64,000 nucleotides of DNA from Sphingomonas gellani. GTDB lineage: Bacteria; Pseudomonadota; Alphaproteobacteria; Sphingomonadales; Sphingomonadaceae. Positions 44,675 to 53,573 of the stretch are shown piece after piece (the first letter of the stretch is position 1; each line of letters starts with the position of its first letter). A program made the translations under genes and the position numbers. A model generated the notes under the pieces. That model saw only the letters and a program-made list of their open reading frames with translations, searched no databases and was not told the DNA's origin. The DNA lies in assembly GCF_900110035.1 (NCBI RefSeq), contig NZ_FOCF01000006.1, positions 186,001 through 250,000 on the forward strand. Direction: 5' to 3'.

Positions 44675-45274
44675 TCAGGCGAAGGCGGGCGCCCCACGAA
44701 GCTGTTGATACGCCGCGATCACGCGTTGCAGCTTCGCCTCGTGGCTGCGGTCTCCGCCATTGCGGTCGGGATGGTATCGCCGCACCAGATCCGAGTATCG
44801 CCGGCGCAGCGCCGTGCGGTCCGCATCGGGTTCCAGCCCCAGCACCTTCAGCGATTCGCGATCCTGGCCGGACAGCGGCTTGCCATCGGGCCGCTCGGGC
44901 GCCCGCTCGCGGCGATACCGCGCCGCGATGGCGTCCAGCGGGTCGGAGAAGTCGGACCAGCGCGGTCCCGGATCGCGTCCCGAAAACGCACGGCTCTCCC
45001 GCTCCCACCCAGCGGTCGGACGTTGCGCGGCATGGATTTCGTCCACGCTCATGCCGTCGAAATAATTGTAGCGGCTGTTGAACGCGCGCACATGATCCAG
45101 GCACATCCAGCGGAAATTGCGCGGCCCGTCATGCGGCCCCGCACCTTCCAGCGGCGGCGCACGGAACTCGCCCGCGGCGTCACAGCCCGGTTCGGCGCAC
45201 TCGCGGCCCGTACCCTCGATCCGTCCGTGGAACCGCGCGCTCGGCCGCTCCTTCCCTTCACCCTTCGACGCCAC
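44675..45274 (-). CDS. DnaJ-like protein with a C-terminal J domain
   Basis: The 199-residue product ends in a J domain: [20 protein letters not shown] then [20 protein letters not shown], with the HPD loop intact, so it should stimulate a DnaK-type ATPase. The N-terminal half has a small zinc-ribbon-like region ([18 protein letters not shown] and [20 protein letters not shown]). Such J proteins lie beside cobS in many alphaproteobacteria. Start: GTG 45274 after GGGGAG; the frame is open further. It is divergent from bolA with 39 bases between the two starts. Confidence 0.83.
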   Translation of the reverse strand: MASKGEGKERPSARFHGRIEGTGRECAEPGCDAAGEFRAPPLEGAGPHDGPRNFRWMCLDHVRAFNSRYNYFDGMSVDEIHAAQRPTAGWERESRAFSGRDPGPRWSDFSDPLDAIAARYRRERAPERPDGKPLSGQDRESLKVLGLEPDADRTALRRRYSDLVRRYHPDRNGGDRSHEAKLQRVIAAYQQLRGAPAFA

Positions 45275-45313
45275 CGGCTCCCCGCATCCTCCAAAAGCGA
45301 CTATATGGGCCGC

Positions 45314-45634
45314 ATGACCGTGACCGCCACCCCCGCCGCCGCCCCAGTTTTGACCAACCTGCCGCTCGTCGACCAGATCGCCGCCCGCCTGACGGACGCG
45401 CTGGCGCCGACGGACCTTCAGGTCGTCAACGACAGCCACCATCATGCCGGCCACATGGGCGACAACGGCACGGGGGAAAGCCATTTCAGCGTCGTCGTGG
45501 AAAGCGCCGCATTCGCCGGCCTGTCCCGCGTCGCCCGGCAGCGGCTGGTGAACGCCGCGCTCGCGGACCTGCTCGCCACGCGCATCCACGCGCTCGCCAT
45601 CCGCACCTTCGCACCGGGAGAGCGCGTCGCATGA
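45314..45634 (+). CDS. bolA: BolA-family protein
   Basis: BolA proteins bind Fe-S carriers of the monothiol glutaredoxin type and can affect transcription. The 106-residue product has the class II-like core: LQVVNDSHHHAGH, SHFSVVVESAAF, LSRVARQRLVNAALADLL and IHALAIRTFAPGE. The His cluster (SHHHAGH) contains the metal-ligand His of BolA. ATG 45305 or 45314 may start it. It is coupled to the GST gene (ATGA), the first of four coupled genes, and divergent from the DnaJ-like gene. Confidence 0.92.
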   Translation: MTVTATPAAAPVLTNLPLVDQIAARLTDALAPTDLQVVNDSHHHAGHMGDNGTGESHFSVVVESAAFAGLSRVARQRLVNAALADLLATRIHALAIRTFAPGERVA

Positions 45635-46338
45635 CCTACACCTTGTGGTACTGGCCCTCGATCCCCGGCCGGGGCGAGTTCGTGCGGCTGGCGATGGAGG
45701 CGGCCGGCATCGCCTATGTCGATGCGGCGCGCAGTCGCAGCGCGCAGGCGCTGATCGACGACATGGCGGCTCGGGAGGGGCGCGCGCCCTTTGCGCCGCC
45801 CTATCTCGACATCGGTGGCGCGGTGGTGGCGCAGGTGGCGAACATCCTGTCCTATCTGGGGGAGCAGCATGGCCTGGCGCCCGAGGGGATCACCGACCGG
45901 CTCTGGGCGGACCAGATCCAGCTGACGATCACGGACATGGTGGCGGAGGTGCACAACGTTCACCACCCCGTCGGCGTGTCCGCTTATTACGAGGATCAGA
46001 GGCCGGAAGCCGCACGCGCCGCAGCACAGTTCCGCGACGAACGCATGCCCAAATTCCTCGGCTGGTTCGATGCCGCCGCGCGGGCCGGCAACGGCGAATG
46101 GCTGGTGGGCGATCGGTGGAGCCATGCCGACACGTCGCTGTTCCAGCTGGTCGAGGGCCTGCGCTACATGTTCCCGCGTCGCATGGCCGCGCTGGAAAGG
46201 GACTATCCGGCGGTGATCGCGATCCGCGACCGCGTCGCCGCGCTGCCCGGCATCGCCGCCTATCTCGCCAGCGACCGGCGCCTCCCCTTCAACGAGGATG
46301 GCATCTTCCGCCATTATCCCGAGCTGGATGACCGATGA
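45631..46338 (+). CDS. Glutathione S-transferase family protein
   Basis: The 235-residue product has an N-terminal thioredoxin-like domain (MTYTLWYWPSIPGRGEFVRL; the usual glutathione-contact Tyr/Ser region is WYWPSIPGR) and an all-alpha C-terminal domain with GEWLVGDRWSHADTSLFQLV, the N-capping box motif of GSTs. YLDIGGAVVAQVANILSYLG is the cis-Pro/glutathione-binding segment, with a Pro missing in the usual VP motif. Class assignment is not possible. It overlaps both bolA and the Nudix gene by ATGA. Confidence 0.87.
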   Translation: MTYTLWYWPSIPGRGEFVRLAMEAAGIAYVDAARSRSAQALIDDMAAREGRAPFAPPYLDIGGAVVAQVANILSYLGEQHGLAPEGITDRLWADQIQLTITDMVAEVHNVHHPVGVSAYYEDQRPEAARAAAQFRDERMPKFLGWFDAAARAGNGEWLVGDRWSHADTSLFQLVEGLRYMFPRRMAALERDYPAVIAIRDRVAALPGIAAYLASDRRLPFNEDGIFRHYPELDDR

Positions 46339-46802
46339 GGCGCCTGCGCCCCGCCGCGCGTATCCTGCTGGTGGACGGGCATGGGCGCGCCCTGCTGTTC
46401 CGCTTCACCCCGGCGGGTCGCGACCCGTTCTGGGTGACGCCCGGCGGTGCACTCGATCCAGGTGAAAGCTACGAGGCGGCGGCGCGGCGGGAATTGCGCG
46501 AGGAGGTTGGGCTGGACCTCGACTGCGGGCCGCAGGTCGCGCGGCGACAGGCGGATTTCCTCAGCGTGGAGGGCGTGGAGGTGACCGCCGACGAACGCTA
46601 TTTCCGCGTCGACGTCGACTCCTGCGAGGTCGATCCGGCGGGCCACACCACGCTGGAGCGGCAGGTGATGCAACGCTGGCACTGGTTCACCCGCGACGAG
46701 ATCGCCGCCCATGCGGAGGCGATCTTCCCCGTCGACCTGCTCGACCTGCTCGCCCTGACCGACGGAGCGACCGCCCGGATGGAGCATAGCCATGCAGACT
46801 GA
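46335..46802 (+). CDS. Nudix hydrolase
   Basis: The 155-residue product contains a complete Nudix box: GALDPGESYEAAARRELREE followed by VGL, with the REXXEE metal-binding residues intact. ARILLVDGHGRALLFRFTP and FWVTPGG are the expected flanking strands. The substrate, a nucleoside diphosphate linked to some moiety X, is not predictable. It is coupled to the GST gene (ATGA) and overlaps the pirin gene by 11 bases. Confidence 0.9.
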   Translation: MRRLRPAARILLVDGHGRALLFRFTPAGRDPFWVTPGGALDPGESYEAAARRELREEVGLDLDCGPQVARRQADFLSVEGVEVTADERYFRVDVDSCEVDPAGHTTLERQVMQRWHWFTRDEIAAHAEAIFPVDLLDLLALTDGATARMEHSHAD

Positions 46803-47691
46803 CCTGTTCGACGTCACGCTGACGCCGGTCACGCACGATCTGGGCGGGTTCAAGGTGCATCGCACCCTGCCGGCACGCGAACGGACCATGGTCGGACCTT
46901 TCCTGTTCTTCGATCAGATTGGCCCGGCGCGCCTGTCGTCCGGCGAAGGCATCGACGTACGCCCCCACCCGCACATCAACCTGTCCACCGTCACCTACCT
47001 GTTCGATGGCGCCATCGAACATCGCGACTCGCTCGGCACCGACCAGCGGATCGAGCCGGGCGCCGTGAACCTGATGACCGCGGGCACCGGCATCGTCCAT
47101 TCGGAACGCTCGCCCGGCGACGAGCGGGCGAACGGACCGGCGCTGTCGGGCATCCAGACCTGGCTGGCGCTGCCGGATGCGCTGGAGGAGATCGATCCCG
47201 CGTTCGAACATGTCGCGGCCGGCGCGTTGCCGGTGCTGGACGCGGATGGTGTCCGCGCGACGGTCATCATGGGTGACCTATGGGGTCACCACGCGCCGAC
47301 CACGACGCATGCGGGCACCATCTACGGCGACATGGTCATGTCGGCCGGGTCGGCGATCCCGATCGATGCGGCCGCCGAGGAGCGCGCCGTGTACGTCGCA
47401 TGGGGCAGCGCGACGCTGGAGGGCGTGCCGCTCGCGCCCATGACGCTGTACGTGCTGCGGCCGGGTGTCGCCGCGACGTTGCGGTCGGACACCGGATGCC
47501 GGGCGATGCTGTGCGGTGGTGACGCGTTTCGCACGCCGCGACATGTGTGGTGGAATTTCGTATCGTCGCGCCCCGATCGTATCGCGGAGGCGAAGCGCGC
47601 CTGGAAAGCGGGCGAGTTCCCCCTGGTGCCGGGCGACACGAAGGAATGGATTCCGATTCCCGACGTGCCGAAGACGGTCAGCTATCCCTGA
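46792..47691 (+). CDS. Pirin-family protein
   Basis: The 299-residue bicupin has the pirin iron-site motifs: RPHPHINLSTVTYLFDGAIE (two His), HRDSLG and the second His cluster in MTAGTGIVHSE with Glu. Pirins bind iron and act as quercetinases or redox-sensing cofactors. The C-terminal cupin ends in WWNFVSSRPDRIAEAKRAW, typical of the family. It overlaps the Nudix gene by 11 bases, which makes a four-gene run bolA-GST-Nudix-pirin that is translated as a unit. The physiological substrate is unknown. Confidence 0.93.
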   Translation: MQTDLFDVTLTPVTHDLGGFKVHRTLPARERTMVGPFLFFDQIGPARLSSGEGIDVRPHPHINLSTVTYLFDGAIEHRDSLGTDQRIEPGAVNLMTAGTGIVHSERSPGDERANGPALSGIQTWLALPDALEEIDPAFEHVAAGALPVLDADGVRATVIMGDLWGHHAPTTTHAGTIYGDMVMSAGSAIPIDAAAEERAVYVAWGSATLEGVPLAPMTLYVLRPGVAATLRSDTGCRAMLCGGDAFRTPRHVWWNFVSSRPDRIAEAKRAWKAGEFPLVPGDTKEWIPIPDVPKTVSYP

Positions 47692-47709
47692 TCGCTTCGA
47701 CGCGACAGG

Positions 47710-47732
47710 GGCCGGCGCACACTGCGCCGGCC
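47710..47732. terminator. Strong hairpin between convergent genes
   Basis: GGCCGGCGCA (47710-47719) and TGCGCCGGCC (47723-47732) are a perfect 10-bp inverted repeat with loop CAC, placed between the pirin gene and the convergent DUF4142 gene. There is no T-tract, so termination may rely on the hairpin or on Rho. Confidence 0.5.
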
Positions 47733-47740
47733 GGCATCGA

Positions 47741-48220
47741 TCACATCGATTTCAGCATGTCGACATGCTGCTGCACCACCGGCACGATCCCGGCGGCCGC
47801 CGCCTTCAACGGAGCGGACGTGCCCTCCATCGCATAGGCCTTTTGGACTTCCAGCGCCTGGTTGTGCGCGGCCTTCTGCTGCGCGATGTAACGCGCGTCG
47901 CGCGCCGCGCCGCTTTCGCTGCGCAGTTCGGACACCAGTTCGGTCTGCAACGGGTTCAGCTTAGCGGGAGCCGCCTTCACGCGCGCGCGGGCGGCGGCCG
48001 CCTTGACCTGCGCCGTGCTCTTGGTGTGCTCCATGACCATCATCTGCGCGAAGGAGCGGATCTTCGGGTCCTGTGTGGTTTGCAGCACCAGCTTGCTGGA
48101 CGTGATCTCGTACAGGTCGCTGGCACCGGCGGTGGAGACATATTGCGCAGGCGTCATCACCTGGGCGGCGGCGGGCGCGGCGATCAGCATCGCCGGGGCA
48201 AGCAAAGCTAGGGTCTTCAT
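47741..48220 (-). CDS. Exported DUF4142 protein
   Basis: The 159-residue product has a signal peptide (MKTLALLAPAMLIAAPAAAQ) and a helical DUF4142 domain: AGASDLYEITSSKLVLQTTQ, FAQMMVMEHTKSTAQVKAAA, and AYAMEGTSAPLKAAAAGIVP followed by VVQQHVDMLKSM. The conserved EH/QH pairs suggest a ferritin-like or metal-binding helix bundle, a family-level inference. It lies 22 bases downstream of the esterase gene on the same strand, so the two may be co-transcribed. Confidence 0.85.
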   Translation of the reverse strand: MKTLALLAPAMLIAAPAAAQVMTPAQYVSTAGASDLYEITSSKLVLQTTQDPKIRSFAQMMVMEHTKSTAQVKAAAARARVKAAPAKLNPLQTELVSELRSESGAARDARYIAQQKAAHNQALEVQKAYAMEGTSAPLKAAAAGIVPVVQQHVDMLKSM

Positions 48221-48242
48221 GGTCTGATCTCCTGTGTTCGGT

Positions 48243-49334
48243 TCACTTGGCGAAGGCGGCGCCAAGCCGGCCGATCGCGTAGTTCTCGGCGTCATAGGCG
48301 CCGCGGACGACCTTCCCCATGCCGAAGAATTCATGCGTCACACCCGGGAACGTGCGCTGCTCGACACGGTCGCCCGCACGGCGCAGCGCGTCGGCCAGCG
48401 TTTCGCCATCCGACCGCAACGGGTCGATCTGGGCGTTGACGATGGTAACCGGCGGCAGGCCGCGCAGGTTCGCCTTCACCAGGTTGATGCGCGGGTCCAT
48501 CTTGTCCGCATTCGCCGCGGAATAGTAATAGCCGAACCAGTTCAGCATCGGCGTGTTCAGCGGCTTCGCGTTGACCGAATCCTTACGCGACGGCAGGTTC
48601 ATGTCGCTGTTCGCGATCGGATATACCGACAGGATATGCACCGGCAGTGTCAGGCCATTGTCGCGCGCGAAGATCGCGGTCGCCACGGCCAGGTTGCCGC
48701 CGGCGCTCTCGCCCGCCGTCGCCACCTTCGCCGGGTCGCCGCCCCAGCTGGCCGCATTCTGCAAGACCCAGCGATACGCCATCGCCGCGTCGTCATGCTG
48801 CGCGGGGAACTTCGCCTCCGGCGCGTGGCGGTACTCGACCGACACCACAATGGCGTTCAGCTGCTTGGCCATCAGCCGCGGCGTCGCGTCATAGGTGTTG
48901 ATGTCGGCGATGACCCAGCCGCCGCCATGGTAATAGACGATCACCGGCATCGGCGCGCCACCGGCGGGTGCGGCGGCGGGCTTGTAGATGCGCGCAAACT
49001 GCATCGGGTCCGCGCCATACGCCATTTCCTGCGTCGTCACGGCGGGGTCGGGCGCGGTGGACTGACCACGCTTGTGCATCACCGCATTCGCCGCGTCGGC
49101 TGCGGAGGGCTGAAGCCGCGCCTCCAGCGGGTTGAGCGTCTCGATCGGCTTCGCGCCGAGCGCGCGATGGGCATCCAGCACCGCCTGCATGTCGGCGGCG
49201 GCACGGGCGGGCTGCGCAGCCATGGCTGGCGGCGGGGGCGGCGGGGGCGTGTTCACCGACGCGCCCGACTGCGCGATCGCGCCAGTGGACGCAGCGAACA
49301 ATGCCATGCCGATCGGCAATCGCAAAACCTTCAT
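48243..49334 (-). CDS. Exported hormone-sensitive-lipase-type esterase
   Basis: The 363-residue product has a signal peptide (MKVLRLPIGMALFAASTGAI), a proline-rich spacer (NTPPPPPPPA) and an HSL (family IV) alpha/beta hydrolase: oxyanion motif HGGGWV, nucleophile GESAGG, acid in NAQIDPLRSD and His in THEFFGMG. A VSVEYRHAPEAKFPA stretch is typical of the family. Start is ATG 49334. It is followed closely by the DUF4142 gene, probably as an operon. Substrate: short-chain esters, by family. Confidence 0.9.
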   Translation of the reverse strand: MKVLRLPIGMALFAASTGAIAQSGASVNTPPPPPPPAMAAQPARAAADMQAVLDAHRALGAKPIETLNPLEARLQPSAADAANAVMHKRGQSTAPDPAVTTQEMAYGADPMQFARIYKPAAAPAGGAPMPVIVYYHGGGWVIADINTYDATPRLMAKQLNAIVVSVEYRHAPEAKFPAQHDDAAMAYRWVLQNAASWGGDPAKVATAGESAGGNLAVATAIFARDNGLTLPVHILSVYPIANSDMNLPSRKDSVNAKPLNTPMLNWFGYYYSAANADKMDPRINLVKANLRGLPPVTIVNAQIDPLRSDGETLADALRRAGDRVEQRTFPGVTHEFFGMGKVVRGAYDAENYAIGRLGAAFAK

Positions 49335-49502
49335 GATGTCGTTTCCCTGTTGCGGGCTGGACAGCCCTGGCCAGCAAAACAGGCGCCGGCTCAACGGGTT
49401 CCGTGTTTGACATAGGTCAGTGGCACGAGGGCCGGACGCAGGCATCGTCCCGCCTTCGACCGACGCGGGGGTCGGCCCGGCTACGACGCCGTTGCACGCA
49501 TT

Positions 49503-49527
49503 CGGGGAAGGGCACCGCCCCTCCCCG
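49503..49527 (-). terminator. Hairpin after hppA
   Basis: On the hppA strand CGGGGAGGGGC (49527-49517) pairs with GCCCTTCCCCG (49513-49503) around GGT, with one G-T pair. It lies 13 bases past the hppA stop. No T-tract is seen. Confidence 0.45.
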
Positions 49528-49539
49528 ACCCGTGATGCG

Positions 49540-51702
49540 TCAGCCAGCAGCCAGCGCGGCGAGCAGCAGCAGCGCGACGATGTTCGTGATCTTGATCATC
49601 GGGTTCACGGCCGGGCCGGCGGTATCCTTGTACGGATCGCCCACCGTGTCGCCGGTCACCGCCGCCTTGTGCGCTTCCGATCCCTTGCCGCCGTGGTTGC
49701 CATCCTCGATATACTTCTTGGCATTGTCCCACGCGCCGCCGCCGCTGGTCATGGACAGCGCGACGAACAGCCCGGACACGATCACGCCCAGCAGCATCGC
49801 GCCCAGCGCCGCAAACCCGTTCGCTTGTCCCGCAACGGCGCGCACGATGAAATACACCGCGATCGGGGACAGCACCGGCAGCAGAGAGGGGACGATCATC
49901 TCCTTGATCGCCGCGCGCGTGACCAGATCTACCGTGCGCCCGTAATTGGGCCGGCTGGTCCCCTGCATGATCCCCGGATTGTCGCGAAACTGGCCGCGCA
50001 CCTCCTCGACCACCGCACCGGCCGCGCGGCCGACCGCCGTCATGCCGAACGCGCCGAACAGATACGGCAACAGCGCGCCGAGCAGCAGGCCGACGATGAC
50101 ATACGGGTTGGACAGGCTGAAATCGACGGTCAGGTCGGGGAAGTAGGTCTGCAGGTCGGTGGTGTAGGTGCCGAACAGCACCAGCGCGGCAAGGCCCGCC
50201 GACCCGATCGCATAGCCCTTGGTCACCGCCTTTGTCGTGTTGCCGACCGCATCCAGCGCGTCGGTCCGGTGACGCACCTCGTCCGGCAGGCCCGCCATTT
50301 CCGCGATGCCGCCGGCATTGTCGGTGACCGGGCCATAGGCGTCCAGCGCCACCACCATGCCGGCCAGCGCCAGCATCGACGTCGCGGCGAAGGCAATGCC
50401 GATGATCCCGGCCAGCTGGTACGCGACGACGACCGCGACCACGATCACCAGCGTCGGCAGCGCGGTCGCCTCCAGGCTGATCGCCAGGCCCTGGATGACG
50501 TTGGTGCCGTGACCCGTTTCCGATGCCTTCGCGATCGACTGGACGGGACGGTGGTTGGTGCCGGTGTAATATTCGGTGATCCACACGATCAGGCCGGTCA
50601 CCACCAGCCCCAGCATCATGCACCAGAACAGGTCGTTGCCGGTGAACGCCGCCGCGCTGGCCACCGCGGCGGCGGGCACGTCGGGCCCGGTGGTCAGCGC
50701 GTCGCGGGCCGGGTCCAGGAAACCGGCACCGCCGATCACCGCTCGCATGTCGCCCAGCACCCAGCGCGTCACCGCATAGATGGCCGGGATCGCCAGGCCT
50801 GCCGACACGAAGAACCCCTTGTACAGCGCCCCCATGATCGTGCCGCGACCCAGCCGCACGAGATAGGTGCCGATGATGGAGGTGACGATGCACACGCCGC
50901 CGACGATCAGCGGCAGGCTCATCAGGCGCATCAGCTCGCCCGCATCGGCCCGGATCAGCAGCGCGATCGATATCATGGTCACGCCCAGCGTCACCACGTA
51001 CGTCTCGAACAGGTCGGCGGCCATGCCCGCGCAATCGCCGACATTGTCGCCGACATTGTCCGCGATCACGGCCGGGTTGCGGGGGTCGTCCTCCGGAATG
51101 CCCGCCTCCACCTTGCCGACCAGGTCGGCGCCGACATCCGCCGCCTTGGTGAAGATGCCGCCGCCCAGCCTCGCGAAGATGGAGATCAGCGACGCGCCGA
51201 ACGCCAGTGCGGTCAGCGCCTCCACGATGATCCGGTCGCCCGGCGCATGTCCGGCCGGCCCCGTCAGATACCAGAAGAAGACGCTGATCGCGAGCAGCCC
51301 CAGCCCGGCGACCAGCATGCCCGTCACCGCCCCGGATCGGAACGCGGTGGTCAGCCCCGCCTGCAACGACCCGCGCGCCGCCTCCGCCGTGCGGACGTTG
51401 GCCCGCACCGAGATCGTCATGCCGATGAACCCGGCGATACCCGACAGCACCGCGCCGATGACGAACCCGACCGTCGAGATCAGCCCCAATGTCACGAACA
51501 GGACAATGGCGACGATGACGCCGACAACCGCGATGGTGGTGTATTGCCGGCCGAGATAGGCCTTGGCCCCTTCCTGAATGGCGGCGGCGATATCCGCCAT
51601 CCGGGCGTCGCCCGCCGCCTGCGCCAGCAGGCCGCGAGAGGTCACAAAGCCATAGACCACGGCCAGCAGGCCGCAGAGGATGGCGACATAGACATGAGTC
51701 AT
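49540..51702 (-). CDS. hppA: Membrane-bound proton-translocating pyrophosphatase
   Basis: HppA couples hydrolysis of pyrophosphate to ion pumping. The 720-residue protein has about 16 helices and the PPi/Mg site: [20 protein letters not shown] then [20 protein letters not shown], with [15 protein letters not shown] following. NTTKAVTKG has Lys and Thr at the two positions that distinguish potassium-independent H+-pumps (potassium-dependent ones have Ala and Gly), so a K+-independent proton pump is likely. Start is ATG 51702 after GGAGAAGGAAG; an open extension upstream is ignored. It lies downstream of thiL with 114 bases between. Confidence 0.95.
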   Translation of the reverse strand: MTHVYVAILCGLLAVVYGFVTSRGLLAQAAGDARMADIAAAIQEGAKAYLGRQYTTIAVVGVIVAIVLFVTLGLISTVGFVIGAVLSGIAGFIGMTISVRANVRTAEAARGSLQAGLTTAFRSGAVTGMLVAGLGLLAISVFFWYLTGPAGHAPGDRIIVEALTALAFGASLISIFARLGGGIFTKAADVGADLVGKVEAGIPEDDPRNPAVIADNVGDNVGDCAGMAADLFETYVVTLGVTMISIALLIRADAGELMRLMSLPLIVGGVCIVTSIIGTYLVRLGRGTIMGALYKGFFVSAGLAIPAIYAVTRWVLGDMRAVIGGAGFLDPARDALTTGPDVPAAAVASAAAFTGNDLFWCMMLGLVVTGLIVWITEYYTGTNHRPVQSIAKASETGHGTNVIQGLAISLEATALPTLVIVVAVVVAYQLAGIIGIAFAATSMLALAGMVVALDAYGPVTDNAGGIAEMAGLPDEVRHRTDALDAVGNTTKAVTKGYAIGSAGLAALVLFGTYTTDLQTYFPDLTVDFSLSNPYVIVGLLLGALLPYLFGAFGMTAVGRAAGAVVEEVRGQFRDNPGIMQGTSRPNYGRTVDLVTRAAIKEMIVPSLLPVLSPIAVYFIVRAVAGQANGFAALGAMLLGVIVSGLFVALSMTSGGGAWDNAKKYIEDGNHGGKGSEAHKAAVTGDTVGDPYKDTAGPAVNPMIKITNIVALLLLAALAAG

Positions 51703-51816
51703 GCGCGCTTCCTTCTCCTGTGACGCGGTCGCCCATGTTCGTGTCCGGACGTACCGCTTGGGCGAAAGGCTATGGTGCGCGCGGTCGGAGTGCAAGTCGG
51801 CCGACGGCGCGACCGA

Positions 51817-52710
51817 TCATCCGCCGTGCTGAAAGCCCAGCTGCGCAGGCAAAGCGACGGGCACACCACCGTCGGTCAGCGTCAGCCCGGCGCCGGCCTG
51901 TAAACTCCCCACCCGAGTCGCTGCGACAGGCGGCACCCAGTCCGCCGCCGCCGCGAACAACAGCTCGTAATCGTCGCCCGCCGTCGCGGCCTCCATCGCG
52001 CCCATGCCCCAATCCCGCACCTCCGGCGACAGCGGCACCGAATCCAGCGCGATGGTCACTCCCAATCCGCTCGCCGATGCCATGCGCGTCGCATCGATCA
52101 GCAGGCCGTCTGAGATGTCCGCCATGGCATGGACATGCGGCGCCACTGCCCGCCCCTCTGCCAGACGTGGCCAGGGCCGGCGATAGGCGGACAGCAGCGC
52201 GGCGGGCCCTTCTCCCGCCCGCGCGACCGCCAACCCAGCGCCGCCATTGCCGATCGTACCGGTCACCCACAGCGAATCGCCCGCCCGGCCGCCGGAACGC
52301 GGAGGTGCGGCAGCATCGGCGCCGATTGCGGTCACGCTCAGTACCCGCGTGCCGTTCGGCGGCAGGCTGACGGTGTCGCCGCCGATCAGCAGCACGTCGA
52401 AGCGCCGCAACACCGCGTCCAATCCGGCCAGGAAGCGCGCATCCGCCTCTCCCCCTGCCAAGGGATAGTTGAGCAGCACGCCCTCCGGCCGGGCCCCCTT
52501 GGCCGCCAGGTCGGAGAGCGATACCGCCACCAGCTTCCACGCCACATCTTCCGCCGGGTCATCGGGCAGGAAGTGGACACCCCCCACCAACGTGTCGGTG
52601 GTCAGCACCAGCGGCCCAGCATCCACCAGCGCGGCGTCGTCGAGCAACCCGCGCGCGCCTGGATGCAGGGGCAGTCGCCGCAGGGCGTTCAGGAACTCGG
52701 ATTCGGTCAC
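51817..52710 (-). CDS. thiL: Thiamine-monophosphate kinase
   Basis: ThiL phosphorylates thiamine monophosphate to the active diphosphate. The 297-residue PurM-like protein has the ATP/Mg motifs LLDDAALV, TTDTLVGGVHFLPDD, KLVAVSLSDLAAKGARPEGV, GGDTVS and the C-terminal ISDGLLIDATRMASASGLG and TAGDDYELLF. Start is GTG at 52710 (VTESEFLNALRRLPLHPGAR), which fits the family N-terminus. It lies between hppA and the DUF2975 gene, to which it is divergent. Confidence 0.94.
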   Translation of the reverse strand: MTESEFLNALRRLPLHPGARGLLDDAALVDAGPLVLTTDTLVGGVHFLPDDPAEDVAWKLVAVSLSDLAAKGARPEGVLLNYPLAGGEADARFLAGLDAVLRRFDVLLIGGDTVSLPPNGTRVLSVTAIGADAAAPPRSGGRAGDSLWVTGTIGNGGAGLAVARAGEGPAALLSAYRRPWPRLAEGRAVAPHVHAMADISDGLLIDATRMASASGLGVTIALDSVPLSPEVRDWGMGAMEAATAGDDYELLFAAAADWVPPVAATRVGSLQAGAGLTLTDGGVPVALPAQLGFQHGG

Positions 52711-52768
52711 CCGGCATCGGTAACGCGACAGCTCTCGCAGCTCCAGCGACGTGGATCTTCCTTGCCGC

Positions 52769-52800
52769 TATTCGATAATAATCATATCGTTATTCGATAA
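52769..52800 (+). promoter_or_regulatory. Duplicated operator-like site before the DUF2975 module
   Basis: TATTCGATAA occurs at 52769-52778 and again at 52791-52800, 22 bases centre to centre, about two helical turns. With the flanking T the second copy is TTATTCGATAA, close to a palindrome. The stretch is strikingly AT-rich in this GC-rich DNA and sits 16 bases before the GTG of the DUF2975 gene. It is the natural operator candidate for the small HTH protein of that module; -10-like elements (ATAATAATCATAT) overlap it. Confidence 0.55.
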
Positions 52801-52815
52801 CGACTCGGAGGCAAC

Positions 52816-53337
52816 GTGAAGGACCATCACTCCCTGACGGCGGCGAGGTGGCTGCTGCGCGGCGTCTTCTGGCTCAACATCAGCAGTGCGATCGGGTTCG
52901 CGGCCTTTATGCTGTTCTCGGTCTTCGGCCACGCCATGCTGGCTGATCATCTGGCGCGCAAATATGCCGGGCGGCTGGATGTGGACACGCTGATCGTGGC
53001 CATGCGGCTGTTGTTCGTGATCGGGCTGGCGGCGGTGGCGGTCGCGTGGGTCATCATCACGCGCCTGCTGGCGATGATCGCCACTGTCACGGCGGGCGAT
53101 CCGTTCGTCACCCCCAACGCGCGCCGGCTGCACGAGATCGGCTGGGCATTGGTCGGGTGGCAGCTCCTCGATCTGGCGGGCGGCGTGATCATCACGTGGA
53201 TCGGCCGGATGGGTGCGGACGTGACGGGCTGGACGCCGAGCCTGGCGGGCTGGGTCGTGACGCTGCTCGTGTTCGTGCTGGCGCGGGTGTTCGCCGCCGG
53301 CACGACGATGCGCGACGACCTGCAGGGCACCGTCTGA
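52816..53337 (+). CDS. DUF2975 membrane protein paired with an HTH regulator
   Basis: The 173-residue product has four membrane helices (about 20-45, 62-90, 108-130 and 145-165), including WLNISSAIGFAAFMLFSVFG, MRLLFVIGLAAVAVAWVIIT and WVVTLLVFVLARVFAAGTTM. The AGDPFVTPNARRLHEIGWAL loop is the signature of DUF2975. Start is GTG 52816 with TCGGAGGC eight bases before. It overlaps the HTH gene by one base (TGATG), and operator-like repeats precede it. DUF2975 genes next to a YozG-type HTH gene are common in many phyla; function unknown. Confidence 0.85.
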   Translation: MKDHHSLTAARWLLRGVFWLNISSAIGFAAFMLFSVFGHAMLADHLARKYAGRLDVDTLIVAMRLLFVIGLAAVAVAWVIITRLLAMIATVTAGDPFVTPNARRLHEIGWALVGWQLLDLAGGVIITWIGRMGADVTGWTPSLAGWVVTLLVFVLARVFAAGTTMRDDLQGTV

Positions 53338-53573
53338 TGGCGGTGGTCGTCCGGTTGGACGAGCTGCTGCACGCCCGCCGCATGACGCTGACGGAGCTGA
53401 GCGCCGCGGTCGACATCACGCTGGCGAACCTGTCGGTGCTGAAGACCGGCAAGGCGCGCGCGATCCGCTTTTCCACGCTGGAGGCGATCTGCCGCGTGCT
53501 GGACTGCCAGCCCGGCGACCTGCTCGCGGTGGAGGGCGCCCCTCAGGCAGACAACGGACAGGAGGAACCATGA
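53337..53573 (+). CDS. YozG-like HTH transcriptional regulator
   Basis: The 78-residue product is a minimal XRE/Cro domain: VRLDELLHARRMTLTELSAA then VDITLANLSVLKTGKARAIR, with the recognition helix TLANLSVLKTGK. FSTLEAICRVLDCQPGDLL is the characteristic YozG ending. It has an acidic C-terminal tail. Start ATG 53337 shares one base with the DUF2975 stop; the following membrane gene overlaps by ATGA. A three-gene unit is thus translated together. The TATTCGATAA pair upstream is a candidate binding site. Confidence 0.9.
   Translation: MAVVVRLDELLHARRMTLTELSAAVDITLANLSVLKTGKARAIRFSTLEAICRVLDCQPGDLLAVEGAPQADNGQEEP

Noticed and set aside
49420-51723. A 767-codon open frame antisense to hppA
   Set aside because: The composition is repetitive Arg/His/Asp with no motif, while the opposite strand encodes an intact pyrophosphatase.
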